From assembly GCA_903890265.1 (NCBI GenBank), contig CAITAM010000323.1:1-18941 (forward strand): 18,941 bases of DNA, given 5' to 3'. Positions 1-8,527 of the stretch are shown here, one piece after another. The notes below the pieces were generated by a model. The model did no database searches, was not told where the DNA came from, and saw only the letters and a list, made by a program, of their open reading frames with translations. This stretch comes from an uncultured Pseudomonadota bacterium. Lineage in GTDB: Bacteria; Pseudomonadota; Gammaproteobacteria; Steroidobacterales; Steroidobacteraceae. The position numbers and the translations under genes were made by a program. Every line of letters begins with the position of its first letter. The first letter of the stretch is position 1.

Positions 1-765
1 ATCTTCAGTGCGATCAAGAAATTCAGGACCCGCGCCGACTTTTGTCTGGCCAATCGCGCCGCGATCACCATGGAAGTGCCTTTCATGCGCAGCTACGCGC
101 TCGCGCTGGTCCAGGCGTGCCACCGGCGCGGCGCACCGGCGATCGGTGGGATGAGTGCGCTGATTCCGATCAAATCCGATCCAGCGGCCAATGAACAGGC
201 GCTCGCCGGCATCCGTCGTGACAAGGCTCGCGACGCCCGCGACGGCTTTGACGGCGGCTGGGTTGCGCACCCCGGCCTCGTGCAGATCGCCATGGAGGAG
301 TTTCGCGCGGTGCTCGGCGACAGGCCGAACCAGTGGGACCGCCAGCGCGACGAAGCGATCCGCGCGGCTGATCTGCTGGAATTCGTGCCCGAGCAGCCCA
401 TTACCGAGGCGGGGCTGCGAAACAACATCAACGTCGGCATCCATTACCTCGGCAGCTGGCTCGCGGGCAATGGCTGCGTCCCGATCCACAACCTGATGGA
501 AGACGCCGCAACGGCAGAAATTTCCCGCAGTCAGGTCTGGCAGTGGGTGCGCAGCCCCAAGGGCGTCCTCGATGATGGCCGCAAGGTCACACCCGAGCTC
601 GTGCGCCAGCTCATCGGTGAGGAGCTGCTGAGCGTCAAGGCGGAGGTCGCGGGGTCTGGTGCGACCGACACCTACGACCGTGCGGCAGTCGAATTCGAGC
701 GCATGTCGCTCGCCGAAGAGTTCCAGGAATTTCTGACCACGCCGTTGTACGAAATGCTGAATTAG
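1..765 (+). CDS. aceB: Malate synthase A, C-terminal part (5' end outside the window)
   Basis: Malate synthase A condenses glyoxylate with acetyl-CoA to give malate and CoA, the second step of the glyoxylate bypass, in the cytosol. The frame is open from base 1, so the N-terminal half lies outside the window. The visible 254 residues match the C-terminal half of the A-type family. They include a VPFMRSY segment near base 75, CHRRGAPAIGGM near 118, DGFDGGWVAHPG near 240, a GDRPNQ segment near 318 and the conserved LMEDAATAEISR block near 495. The Asp of that block corresponds to the expected catalytic base of the family. The stop is TAG at 763-765. glpD begins 50 bases downstream on the same strand, so co-transcription is likely. 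The family assignment is firm. No isocitrate lyase gene is visible. Confidence 0.95.
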   Translation: MFSAIKKFRTRADFCLANRAAITMEVPFMRSYALALVQACHRRGAPAIGGMSALIPIKSDPAANEQALAGIRRDKARDARDGFDGGWVAHPGLVQIAMEEFRAVLGDRPNQWDRQRDEAIRAADLLEFVPEQPITEAGLRNNINVGIHYLGSWLAGNGCVPIHNLMEDAATAEISRSQVWQWVRSPKGVLDDGRKVTPELVRQLIGEELLSVKAEVAGSGATDTYDRAAVEFERMSLAEEFQEFLTTPLYEMLN

Positions 766-815
766 GCCTTAAGCTCCGGAACACGGGTCCGGACGCCTTC
801 AAGGAGGCACCTTCG

Positions 816-2303
816 TTGCAGTGTGACGTGCTGGTCGTCGGTGGCGGCATCAATGGCGTGGGCATCGCCCGGGATCTTGCCGGGCGCGGGATACGGGTCG
901 TTCTGTGCGAGCAGCACGACCTCGCCTCCCACACGTCGTCGGCGAGCACCAAGCTGATTCACGGTGGGCTTCGCTACCTCGAGTACCGCGAATTTTCGCT
1001 CGTCAGGAAGTCACTGGCCGAGCGGGAGGTCCTGTTATCCGTCGGCGGGCACATCATGTGGCCGCTGCGGTTCGTGCTGCCGCACGAGCCGTACCTGCGC
1101 CGGGCCTGGCTCATTCGGGCGGGCCTTTTCCTTTACGACAACCTCGCGCCACGTAACCGATTGCCTGGCTCAGAGGCGGTTCGACTGACCGGGCACCCGG
1201 CCGGTGCGCCGCTGCGTGACGCAGGCCGGCTCGGTTTCGTCTATTCGGACGTCTGGGTGGATGATGCGCGGCTCGTCGTGCTGAACGCCATGGACGCCCG
1301 CGAGCGCGGCGCAACGGTGCTTACCCGGACGGCGTGCACGTCGCTGCGCCGTGAGCCGCACGGGTGGACGGCGACGCTGGTGCCGGAGTCGGGGGTGCCG
1401 ATCGAGGTGTCGGCGCGGGCGGTCGTCAACGCGGCGGGGCCCTGGGCCGGTGACTTCCTGCGCCACTGCGCGCCCACGCTGCGGCGTCAATCGCTGCGCT
1501 TGGTCAAAGGCAGCCACATCGTGGTGCCCAAGCTCTTCGACCACGACTTTGCCTACATCTTCCAAAACGCCGACCGACGGATCGTCTTCGCCATTCCCTA
1601 CGAGCAGCGCTACACGCTGATCGGTACGACCGACGTCGACTATCAGGGCGATCCTGCCAGCGTTGCGATTGCAGCGGCGGAAACGGCGTACCTCTGTGAG
1701 ATTGCGAATCACTACTTCCGCCAGACGATCACCCCACAGTCGGTCGTGCACAGCTTTTCCGGCGTACGGCCGCTCATGGCCGACGAATCCGTTGATGCCA
1801 GTGGGGTCACGCGTGACTATTCGTTTGACCTCGATACCGATGGCGCGCCGCTGTTGTCGGTCATCGGCGGCAAGATCACGACGTTTCGCCGGCTGGCCGA
1901 GGAAGCGGTGGCACTGCTCAGGCCCCTCATGGGCTTTCAGGAGGGGCCATGGACCCGGACCGCGGCGCTGCCCGGCGGAGACTTCGCAGCCGGTGACTTT
2001 GAGGCTTATCTGCGGGAGCTCCGGCGCCGGTATCCATCGATCGAGCCGGAGCTGATGCACCGATGGGCTCGTGCCTATGGCACTCGCCTCGAGCGCTGGT
2101 TGCCCGCTGCCCTCGCCGGCGAAGGTCTGGGTGCCGAGGTCATTCCCGGTCTCCACGAGGCGGAGCTGCGCTACCTGTGCGCCGAGGAGTGGGTCCGTGA
2201 GGCGGCCGACGTGCTGTGGCGCCGCTCCAAGCTCGGTCTCGGCGCGCCGCCGGACGGGGCGTGGCGTATCGATCGCTGGTTGGCGGCGAATCCGCCCCGC
2301 TGA
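816..2303 (+). CDS. glpD: Aerobic glycerol-3-phosphate dehydrogenase, FAD-dependent
   Basis: GlpD oxidises sn-glycerol 3-phosphate to dihydroxyacetone phosphate at the inner face of the cytoplasmic membrane and passes electrons to quinone. The protein is 495 residues, close to E. coli GlpD (about 501). It starts with the FAD-binding VVGGGINGVG motif at residues 7-16. It then shows SSASTKLIHGGLRYLE around 45-60, RLVKGSHIVVP in the middle, IGTTDVDYQGDP near 270 and SFSGVRPL near 312, all typical of bacterial GlpD. The C-terminal helical domain (EWVREAADVLWRRSKLG) is complete. The start is a TTG at 816, chosen because AGGAGG at 802-807 sits 8 bases upstream and the Rossmann motif begins immediately. 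No in-frame ATG gives a full FAD motif. glpK follows after 17 bases, so the two form an operon. Confidence 0.96.
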   Translation: MQCDVLVVGGGINGVGIARDLAGRGIRVVLCEQHDLASHTSSASTKLIHGGLRYLEYREFSLVRKSLAEREVLLSVGGHIMWPLRFVLPHEPYLRRAWLIRAGLFLYDNLAPRNRLPGSEAVRLTGHPAGAPLRDAGRLGFVYSDVWVDDARLVVLNAMDARERGATVLTRTACTSLRREPHGWTATLVPESGVPIEVSARAVVNAAGPWAGDFLRHCAPTLRRQSLRLVKGSHIVVPKLFDHDFAYIFQNADRRIVFAIPYEQRYTLIGTTDVDYQGDPASVAIAAAETAYLCEIANHYFRQTITPQSVVHSFSGVRPLMADESVDASGVTRDYSFDLDTDGAPLLSVIGGKITTFRRLAEEAVALLRPLMGFQEGPWTRTAALPGGDFAAGDFEAYLRELRRRYPSIEPELMHRWARAYGTRLERWLPAALAGEGLGAEVIPGLHEAELRYLCAEEWVREAADVLWRRSKLGLGAPPDGAWRIDRWLAANPPR

Positions 2304-2320
2304 GCGGATGAGGATCTGAC

Positions 2321-3811
2321 ATGTCGCGATTGCTGCTGGCGATGGATCAGGGCACTACCAGCTCCCGAAGCGTGCTTTTCGGCGCCGACGGCCGGCCGGT
2401 GGCAACGGCGCAGAAGGAGTTCACCCAGCACTTTCCCCGGCCGGGTTGGGTGGAGCACGACGCCGACGAGATCTGGGCGACGCAGATTGCGACGGTCCAC
2501 GAAGTTCTGGCGATGGCGCGCAAGACGCCAGCGGATATTGCTGCCATCGGCATCACGAACCAGCGGGAGACGGTCGTGCTCTGGGACCGGGCGACCGGCC
2601 AGCCGGTCGCACCGGCCATCGTCTGGCAGGACCGTCGCACCGCCGACGAGTGCGGCCGACTGCGTGACCTCGGGCACGAGCCCGGGGTGACGGCGACCAC
2701 CGGGTTGCGGCTCGACCCGTATTTTTCGGCGACGAAGCTTGCCTGGCTGCTCGATCACGTACCGGGCGCCAGACTGCGGGCCGAGGCGGGCGAACTGGCG
2801 GCCGGGACGGTCGACAGCTGGCTGGTCTACCGGCTGACGGGCGGGCGGGCGCACATCACGGACGCATCGAATGCGAGTCGTACCCTGCTGGTGGATCTCG
2901 GCACGGGGCGCTGGTCGGAGCCGATGCTGGATCTGTTTCGGATTCCGCGCCGCGTGTTGCCGGACATCCTGCCATCGACGATGCCGCCGTCGGCGGCGCC
3001 GCGGGCGGACATCGGCGGGGTGGCGGTGCCCATCTGCGGCATCGCGGGGGACCAGCAGGCGGCACTCTTCGGGCAGGGCTGCTTCACGCCGGGCATGGCG
3101 AAGAACACGTACGGCACGGGATGCTTCACGCTGATGAACACCGGCCCGACGCCGCTGCCCTCCAGGCACCGGCTGCTGTCGACGGTCGCGTGGAGCATCG
3201 ATGGCCTCACCTACGCACTCGAGGGCAGCGTGTTCTCGGCGGGTGCTGCGGTGCAGTGGCTGCGCGACGGGCTTGGCCTGATCCGCTCGGCGGCGGAAGT
3301 GGAGTCGCTGGCGCTGTCCGAGCCCGATTCGGGCGGGGTCTTTTTTGTCCCGGCATTCACCGGCCTTGGGGCGCCCCACTGGGATCCGTACGCGCGCGGC
3401 GCCATCGTCGGCCTGACCCGCGGCAGCACGCGGGGTCACATCGGTCGCGCCGTTCTGGAGTCGATCGCCTTCCAGAGCGCGGACGTCTTGCTCGCCATGC
3501 AGCAGGATTCGGCGCGTCCCCTCGTCGAACTGCGGGTCGACGGCGGCGGCAGCGTCAACAACCTGCTGATGCAGTTCCAGGCCGACCTGCTGGGGGTGCC
3601 GGTGGTCCGCCCGGTCGTGACCGAGACCACGGCGCTCGGCGCGGCCTGCCTCGCGGGGCTGGGCGCCGGCGTCTGGGAGTCGCTGGAGGCGATTGGCACG
3701 AGCTGGCAGGCCGAACGGCGCTTCGAGCCCGCGAGGAACCGTGCCTGGGCGGGTGAGGCGATGGCGAAATGGCGAAGTGCCGTCGAGCGGTCGCTCGGCT
3801 GGGCGGACTGA
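2321..3811 (+). CDS. glpK: Glycerol kinase
   Basis: Glycerol kinase transfers phosphate from ATP to glycerol to give sn-glycerol 3-phosphate, the substrate of the GlpD encoded just upstream. The protein has 496 residues (E. coli about 502). Its N-terminal FGGY domain begins with the phosphate-binding DQGTTSSR motif at residues 9-16. The GITNQRET block is at 77-84, WQDRRT at 102-107, and the catalytic Asp in GIAGDQQAALFG at 244. The second FGGY domain shows GTGCFTLMNTG, GLGAPHWDP and a DGGGSVNN segment. The ATG follows an AGGA element. The loop before GIAGD reads IGGVAVP, without the Arg that E. coli GlpK uses to bind fructose 1,6-bisphosphate, so that allosteric control may be absent (inference). 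A glpF facilitator gene is not visible in the window. Confidence 0.96.
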   Translation: MSRLLLAMDQGTTSSRSVLFGADGRPVATAQKEFTQHFPRPGWVEHDADEIWATQIATVHEVLAMARKTPADIAAIGITNQRETVVLWDRATGQPVAPAIVWQDRRTADECGRLRDLGHEPGVTATTGLRLDPYFSATKLAWLLDHVPGARLRAEAGELAAGTVDSWLVYRLTGGRAHITDASNASRTLLVDLGTGRWSEPMLDLFRIPRRVLPDILPSTMPPSAAPRADIGGVAVPICGIAGDQQAALFGQGCFTPGMAKNTYGTGCFTLMNTGPTPLPSRHRLLSTVAWSIDGLTYALEGSVFSAGAAVQWLRDGLGLIRSAAEVESLALSEPDSGGVFFVPAFTGLGAPHWDPYARGAIVGLTRGSTRGHIGRAVLESIAFQSADVLLAMQQDSARPLVELRVDGGGSVNNLLMQFQADLLGVPVVRPVVTETTALGAACLAGLGAGVWESLEAIGTSWQAERRFEPARNRAWAGEAMAKWRSAVERSLGWAD

Positions 3812-4039
3812 CCCGCCCCCGGGCGACGGTCCGCGGCCTCTGCCGCCCCAGCCCCGTGCCGTTGTCCAGGGCGAGGCCACGACCGACCCGCGCATCTCGC
3901 CCGCGACCCGGTCGAGCGGCCAGAGCAAGGCGGGCAACCGGAAGAAATTTTTGCCTGACGAACGCGCCCTAACGCTTTACCATTCCGCCACTTAAGTGCT
4001 GCAGAGCGGGGCCCCCATGCGCCCTGTGGAGGCCTGTTG
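3812..4039 (+). other. Intergenic region between glpK and soxB
   Basis: About 228 bases separate glpK from soxB with no convincing gene. The first part is GC-rich. A 6-bp GGGCGG/CCGCCC hairpin (3801-3806 and 3813-3818) straddles the glpK stop but has no T-tract, so it is a poor terminator candidate. The second part becomes AT-richer from about 3940 and holds a possible promoter and a palindrome, listed separately. A strong GGAGG at 4028-4032 serves soxB. Confidence 0.6.
3951..3998 (+). promoter_or_regulatory. Possible promoter and 10-bp palindromic operator upstream of soxB
   Basis: An AT-rich run precedes TTGCCT at 3951-3956, which resembles a -35 box. A loose -10-like CTTTAC/TTTACC lies about 18-19 bases further at 3975-3981. 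Just downstream is the perfect palindrome CACTTAAGTG (3989-3998), in a position where a repressor would cover the transcription start. This is the only AT-rich patch between glpK and soxB. The palindrome is seen directly. The promoter and operator roles are inferred. Confidence 0.35.
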
Positions 4040-5296
4040 ATGACGGAACGCTACTCGGCGTTGGCGCTCGCGCGCCACGCGTTGACTGGTGCGCCCTGGG
4101 AGCGCGCCTGGCGGGCTGCGGAGCCGCGCAAGTCCTACGACGTCGTCATTATCGGCGGTGGCGGACACGGGCTGGCGACCGCCTACTACCTCGCCAAGAA
4201 CCACGGCATCACCAACGTGGCGGTGATCGAGAAGTCCTACATCGGGTCGGGCAATGTCGGGCGCAACACGACGCTCATCCGCTCGAATTACCAGATGCCG
4301 GGCAACACGCAGTTCTTCGAGCACTCACTGCAGCTCTGGGAAGGCCTGTCGCACGAACTCAACTACAACGCCATGGTCTCGCAGCGCGGGCAGATCGTGC
4401 TCGCGCACAGTCCGTCCCAGCTCGATGTCGTCGCCCGCAAGGGCAACACGATGCTGCTGAACGGCATCGACTCCGAGCTGCTGGATCGCGGCGACGTGAT
4501 GCGGCTGCTGCCCTACCTCGACTACTCCAAGGACTGCCGGTTCCCGATTTACGGCGGCATCATTCAGCGCCGCGCGGGGACGGTCCGGCACGACGCGGTG
4601 GCCTGGGGATACGCACGCGCCGCGAGCAATCTCGGGGTCGACATCATCGAGAACTGCGAAGTCACGGGTTTCGTCCGTGACGGCGAGCGGATCACGGGCG
4701 TCGAGACGACCAAGGGGCGGGTGCTGGCAGGGCGGACCGGCATCGCGGTCGCCGGACACACGTCGGCGGTCGCTGCCATGGCCGGCCTTCGCCTGCCCGT
4801 CGAGAGTCACATCCTGCAGGCATTTGTCACGGAGCCGATCAAGCCCTTCGTGCACCACGTCATCTCCTTCGGCGCCGAGCTCTTCTACATCTCGCAGTCC
4901 GACAAGGGCGGCCTCGTCTTCGGTGGTCACATCGACGGCTTCAACACCTACACCCAGCGCGGTCAGCTGCCCAAGATCCAGACGGTCGCCGAGTGCGCCG
5001 TGGCGCTCATTCCCGGCATTTCACGGCTGCGATTGCTGCGTCACTGGGGAGGCATCCAGGACATGACGCCGGACGGCAGTCCGTTCATAGGCCGCACGCC
5101 GCTGCGGGATCTCTACCTCAACGGCGGCTGGTGTTATCAGGGCTTCAAGGCGACGCCGGCGTCCGGCTGGTGTTTCGCGCACACGATCGCCCACGAAGAC
5201 GAGCACCCGCTCGTGCGGCACATGCGTCTCGACCGCTTCGAACGCGGTAACGGGCTGGACGAGTACGGATTAGGCCTTTGGACCTACAGGCAGTAA
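4040..5296 (+). CDS. soxB: Sarcosine oxidase, beta subunit (heterotetrameric type)
   Basis: SoxB is the flavin subunit of the cytosolic sarcosine oxidase complex. The complex oxidatively demethylates sarcosine to glycine, releasing H2O2 and either formaldehyde or, with tetrahydrofolate, 5,10-methylene-THF. The 418-residue protein begins with an ERYSALAL-type N-terminus and carries the FAD-binding VVIIGGGGHGLATAYYLAK at about 36-52. GNVGRNTTLIRSNY follows near 71-84. His184 in GTVRHDAVAWGYAR matches the His that binds FMN covalently at the alpha/beta interface in characterised enzymes. The C-terminal GGIQDMTPDGSPFIG and GWCYQGFKATP blocks complete the DAO fold. ATG 4040 is preferred to the adjacent TTG 4037 because GGAGG at 4028-4032 gives 7-base spacing. 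The soxD start lies 4 bases beyond the stop. Confidence 0.96.
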   Translation: MTERYSALALARHALTGAPWERAWRAAEPRKSYDVVIIGGGGHGLATAYYLAKNHGITNVAVIEKSYIGSGNVGRNTTLIRSNYQMPGNTQFFEHSLQLWEGLSHELNYNAMVSQRGQIVLAHSPSQLDVVARKGNTMLLNGIDSELLDRGDVMRLLPYLDYSKDCRFPIYGGIIQRRAGTVRHDAVAWGYARAASNLGVDIIENCEVTGFVRDGERITGVETTKGRVLAGRTGIAVAGHTSAVAAMAGLRLPVESHILQAFVTEPIKPFVHHVISFGAELFYISQSDKGGLVFGGHIDGFNTYTQRGQLPKIQTVAECAVALIPGISRLRLLRHWGGIQDMTPDGSPFIGRTPLRDLYLNGGWCYQGFKATPASGWCFAHTIAHEDEHPLVRHMRLDRFERGNGLDEYGLGLWTYRQ

Positions 5297-5300
5297 GCAC

Positions 5301-5570
5301 ATGCTGAGGATTCCCTGCCCGCACTGCGGTGAGCGTGATTACACGGAGTTCCGGTACGCCGGTGACGCCTCCAAGGTACGGCCGAAACACGGCACGGACG
5401 ACGTCAAGACCTGGCACGACTTCGTGTTCCTGTTCGACAACCCGAAGGGACCGCATCGGGAGTACTGGCAGCACGTACTCGGCTGCCGTCAGTGGCTGGT
5501 GCTTGAGCGCAACACGGCGACTAACGAGGTCATGGGCGCCGTCCTCGCACGCACGAGGGAGGCATCATGA
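5301..5570 (+). CDS. soxD: Sarcosine oxidase, delta subunit
   Basis: SoxD is the small zinc-binding subunit that stabilises the heterotetrameric sarcosine oxidase. The protein is 89 residues, within the usual 85-110. It begins MLRIPCPHCG, giving Cys6 and Cys9. His58 and Cys62 (HVLGC) complete the four expected zinc ligands, matching the Cys-Cys-His-Cys set known from corynebacterial SoxD. The YWQHVLGCRQWLVLERNT stretch is typical of the family. It starts 4 bases after the soxB stop, and its TGA overlaps the soxA ATG in an ATGA junction, so translation is probably coupled. Identity is clear despite the short length. Confidence 0.95.
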   Translation: MLRIPCPHCGERDYTEFRYAGDASKVRPKHGTDDVKTWHDFVFLFDNPKGPHREYWQHVLGCRQWLVLERNTATNEVMGAVLARTREAS

Positions 5571-8527
5571 GTCGCGCCCCGTCCCGCCTCCCGGCCGGTG
5601 GCCGCATTGACCGCAACCAGCCGGTCACGTTCACCCTCGAAGGCCGCCAGTATTCGGGCTACGCCGGCGACACGCTGGCCTCGGCGCTGCTTGCGAACGG
5701 CATCAGCCTCGTGGCGCGAAGCTTCAAGTACCACCGGCCGAGGGGTTTCATCGCCGCGGGTGTCGAGGAGCCGAACGGGCTGTTCACGCTCGGCACGGGA
5801 GGGCGCACGACGCCCAACGTCCCCGGGACCACCATCGAGCTCCACGCCGGTCTCGTGGCGGCGCGGCAGAACGGGTTCCCGTCGATCGAATTCGACCTGA
5901 TGGCAGTCAACCAGTGGTTTGCGCCGGTCCTCGGCGCGGGCTTCTACTACAAGACGTTCATGGGCCCGCGCCGCGGCTCATGGATGTTCTACGAGCCGTT
6001 CATCCGGCGCGCCGCGGGCCTCGGCGCCGGGACCTACGAGCGCGATCCCGACCGGTACGAGACGGCGCATGCCTACACGGACGTGCTCGTGGTCGGTGCC
6101 GGTCCCGCCGGGCTCGCTGCGGCGAGGGCGGCGGGGCTCGCGGGGGCGCGCGTGCTGCTCGTTGAGCAGGATTTTCTTGCCGGCGGTTCGCTGCTGTCGG
6201 CGCCGGTCGACAGCGGGGAGGCGGAGTGGTGCGCGCAGGTCGTGGCCGAGCTTGCCCGGATGCCGAACGTGCAGGTGCGGTTGCGCACGACGGCCTTTGG
6301 CCTCTACGACGGCAACACGGTAGGCCTGGTCGAGCGCCGCGATGCGCTACGGCCTGACCCCGAGCGTGGCGAAGCCCGGGAGGTACTGACCACGGCACGC
6401 GCCGGTTCCATCGTGCTCGCGACGGGCGCCTACGAGCGGCCGCTCGTGTTCGGTGACAACGACCGGCCCGGCATCGTGCTGGCGGGCGCGGCCGAGACCT
6501 ACGCCAACCGCTACGGCGTGCTGCTCGGCCGCCAGGCGGTGGTGCTGACGAACAACGACCGCGCCTGGACGTCCGCCCTCGCGCTGGCGGCCCAGGGCAG
6601 TGCCGTGACGGTCGTCGAGCAGCGACAGACCGTCGACGCCTCGCTGCTCGCGAGTGCCGAGGCGGCCAAGGTCGCCGTCATGCTCGGTGGACGCGCGAAG
6701 TACGCGCTCGGCGGCAAGCACGTCGAGGGCGTGGTCGTCGCGGCGGGCAGCCGCGAGGTCCGGCTGCACTGCGACCTGCTTTGCATGTCCGGTGGCTTCG
6801 CGCCGGTCGTGCACCTGTCGTCGCACACCGGCATCAAGCCGCTCTACCGCGCCGATATCGATGCCTTCGTGCCCGGCGGGCATGCTGCCACGCACGCCTC
6901 CGCCGGTGCGGCGAACGGGACGCTGGACGGCTGGGCCGCGATCATCGAGGGCCACGACGCCGGCGTGCGGGCGGTCGGCGGCGACGCCGCCGCGGCGGTG
7001 TCCTCGCCGGCCCTGCCTGCGGGTCCGGTGCACCGCTACGCGCTGCAGCCCGTGCCGGTGCCAGAGCTGCCGCCGCGCGGCAAGGCGTTCATCGATTTCC
7101 AGGGTGACGTCGGACTGAAGGACGTTCATGTCGCCCATCAGGAAGGCTACGTGTCGGTCGAGCACCTCAAGCGCTACACGACGCTCGGCATGGGCACCGA
7201 TCAGGGTAAAACGAGCAACATCAACGCGATTGGCGTCATGGCGAATCTGCGTTCGCTGTCGGTCCCGGCGACCGGCACCACGACCTTCCGGCCGCCGTTC
7301 TCACCGCTTACCGTCGGCGCCCTGGCCGGCCGCGCGGTCGGGCACCACTTCCGGCCCATCCGCCGCTCGCCGCTGCACGACTGGCACGTGGCCAACGGCG
7401 CCACGCTGATCGAGGCCGGCCCGTGGCTGCGCGCGTGGTTCTACTCCTGGGCCGGTTCGACGGCAGCGTCCGCCTACATCGAGGAGATGAAGCTGGTCCG
7501 CTGCGGGGTGGGCATCGCCGACGTGTCGTCGCTCGGCAAGATTGACGTGCAGGGGCCGGACGCGGCGGAGTTCCTCAACCGTGTCTACGTGAACGGCTTC
7601 GCCAAGCTGCCCGTGGGCAAGGCCCGCTATGGCGTTATGTTGAATGACGACGCGACCGTGCTCGACGACGGCACGACCGCCCGGTTCGGCGAGACGCGCT
7701 ATTTCATGACGACGACCACGGCGCAGGCGGCCGAGGTGATGTCGCATCTCGAGTTCCTGCTGCAGACGGCGTGGCCGGAGCTGAACGTGGCGGTGACGTC
7801 ACTCACCGACCAGTGGGCCGGCATGTCGGTCGCCGGTCCGAAGGCGCGCGAGGCGCTGGCACTCGCCCTGCCCGGGATTGACCTCGCCGACGGGACCCTG
7901 CCCCACATGGGCGTACGGGAGGTCGAGTTCGAGGGCGTGCCGCTGCGTATCCTGCGCCTGAGCTTCTCGGGCGAGCTCGCCTACGAGCTGTACGTGCCCG
8001 CCGACTACGGCATCGCTCTCTGGGAGCACGTGCTGAAGGCGGCCGAGCCGCTCGGGATCCGTCCCTACGGACTGGAGGCGCTGGCGTCGCTGCGCATCGA
8101 GAAGGGCCACGCGGCAGGACTCGAGCTCGATCACCGGACGACGCTGGATGACCTTGGTCTCGGCAAGATGGCCTCGCGCGAGAAGGCCTTCGTCGGACGC
8201 GAATTGCGCCTCCGGCCGGAGCTGCAGGCGCCGGAGCGCTGGAGCCTCGTGGGCATCGAATGTCTCGAGGACGGCGCACGCCTGCGCGGGGGCGCCATCC
8301 TCTTTGCCGCCGGTGAGCCGGTGAAGGGACACGGGCGTGGCTACATCACCTCCGTGACCTGGTCGATCGAACTTGGCAAGTACATCGCCCTCGGCCTGTA
8401 CGACGGCGGTCTTCGCCACGAAGGCGAGGAGATCGTCTGCGCCTTTCCGCTGAAAGGCGAGCAGGTGCGTGCCCGGATCGTCTCGCCGATATTCATCGAC
8501 GCCAAGGGGGAGCGACTCCATGTTTAA
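5567..8527 (+). CDS. soxA: Sarcosine oxidase, alpha subunit
   Basis: SoxA is the largest subunit. It binds NAD(H) and carries the tetrahydrofolate site that captures the methyl carbon of sarcosine. The 986-residue length fits the family (about 965-1000). The N-terminal part (about 15-100) is the ferredoxin-like fold of this family, with SFKYHRPRG but no iron-sulfur cysteines, as expected. A Rossmann domain has VVGAGPAGLAAARAAG with its glycines at 177-182. A second nucleotide-binding region follows ATGAYERPLVFG near 285-335. The linker contains KRYTTLGMGTDQGKTSN near 545-560. The C-terminal GcvT-like aminomethyltransferase domain spans about 600-970 and includes FSGELAYELYVP and GLEALASLRIEKGH. 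The start overlaps soxD by 4 bases and the 3' end overlaps soxG by 8 bases, so the complex is made from one tightly coupled operon. Confidence 0.96.
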   Translation: MSRAPSRLPAGGRIDRNQPVTFTLEGRQYSGYAGDTLASALLANGISLVARSFKYHRPRGFIAAGVEEPNGLFTLGTGGRTTPNVPGTTIELHAGLVAARQNGFPSIEFDLMAVNQWFAPVLGAGFYYKTFMGPRRGSWMFYEPFIRRAAGLGAGTYERDPDRYETAHAYTDVLVVGAGPAGLAAARAAGLAGARVLLVEQDFLAGGSLLSAPVDSGEAEWCAQVVAELARMPNVQVRLRTTAFGLYDGNTVGLVERRDALRPDPERGEAREVLTTARAGSIVLATGAYERPLVFGDNDRPGIVLAGAAETYANRYGVLLGRQAVVLTNNDRAWTSALALAAQGSAVTVVEQRQTVDASLLASAEAAKVAVMLGGRAKYALGGKHVEGVVVAAGSREVRLHCDLLCMSGGFAPVVHLSSHTGIKPLYRADIDAFVPGGHAATHASAGAANGTLDGWAAIIEGHDAGVRAVGGDAAAAVSSPALPAGPVHRYALQPVPVPELPPRGKAFIDFQGDVGLKDVHVAHQEGYVSVEHLKRYTTLGMGTDQGKTSNINAIGVMANLRSLSVPATGTTTFRPPFSPLTVGALAGRAVGHHFRPIRRSPLHDWHVANGATLIEAGPWLRAWFYSWAGSTAASAYIEEMKLVRCGVGIADVSSLGKIDVQGPDAAEFLNRVYVNGFAKLPVGKARYGVMLNDDATVLDDGTTARFGETRYFMTTTTAQAAEVMSHLEFLLQTAWPELNVAVTSLTDQWAGMSVAGPKAREALALALPGIDLADGTLPHMGVREVEFEGVPLRILRLSFSGELAYELYVPADYGIALWEHVLKAAEPLGIRPYGLEALASLRIEKGHAAGLELDHRTTLDDLGLGKMASREKAFVGRELRLRPELQAPERWSLVGIECLEDGARLRGGAILFAAGEPVKGHGRGYITSVTWSIELGKYIALGLYDGGLRHEGEEIVCAFPLKGEQVRARIVSPIFIDAKGERLHV

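Noticed and set aside
775..793. TCCGGA...TCCGGA hairpin between aceB and glpD as a terminator
   Set aside because: The stem is only 6 bp, there is no T-tract, and the strong glpD ribosome site follows at once, so it is more likely chance in GC-rich sequence.
2171..3937. Long antisense open frame (588 codons) opposite glpK
   Set aside because: It is opposite a clear glycerol kinase, shows Arg/Pro/Gly-rich non-domain sequence, and has no ribosome site.
5567..5900. Iron-sulfur cluster in the ferredoxin-like N-terminus of SoxA
   Set aside because: The fold is family-typical but the cluster cysteines are absent, as in characterised sarcosine oxidase alpha subunits.
8469..8519. Upstream start for soxG
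   Set aside because: It adds 17 residues encoded within soxA without homology. The ATG at 8520 begins the conserved MFKARSP N-terminus.
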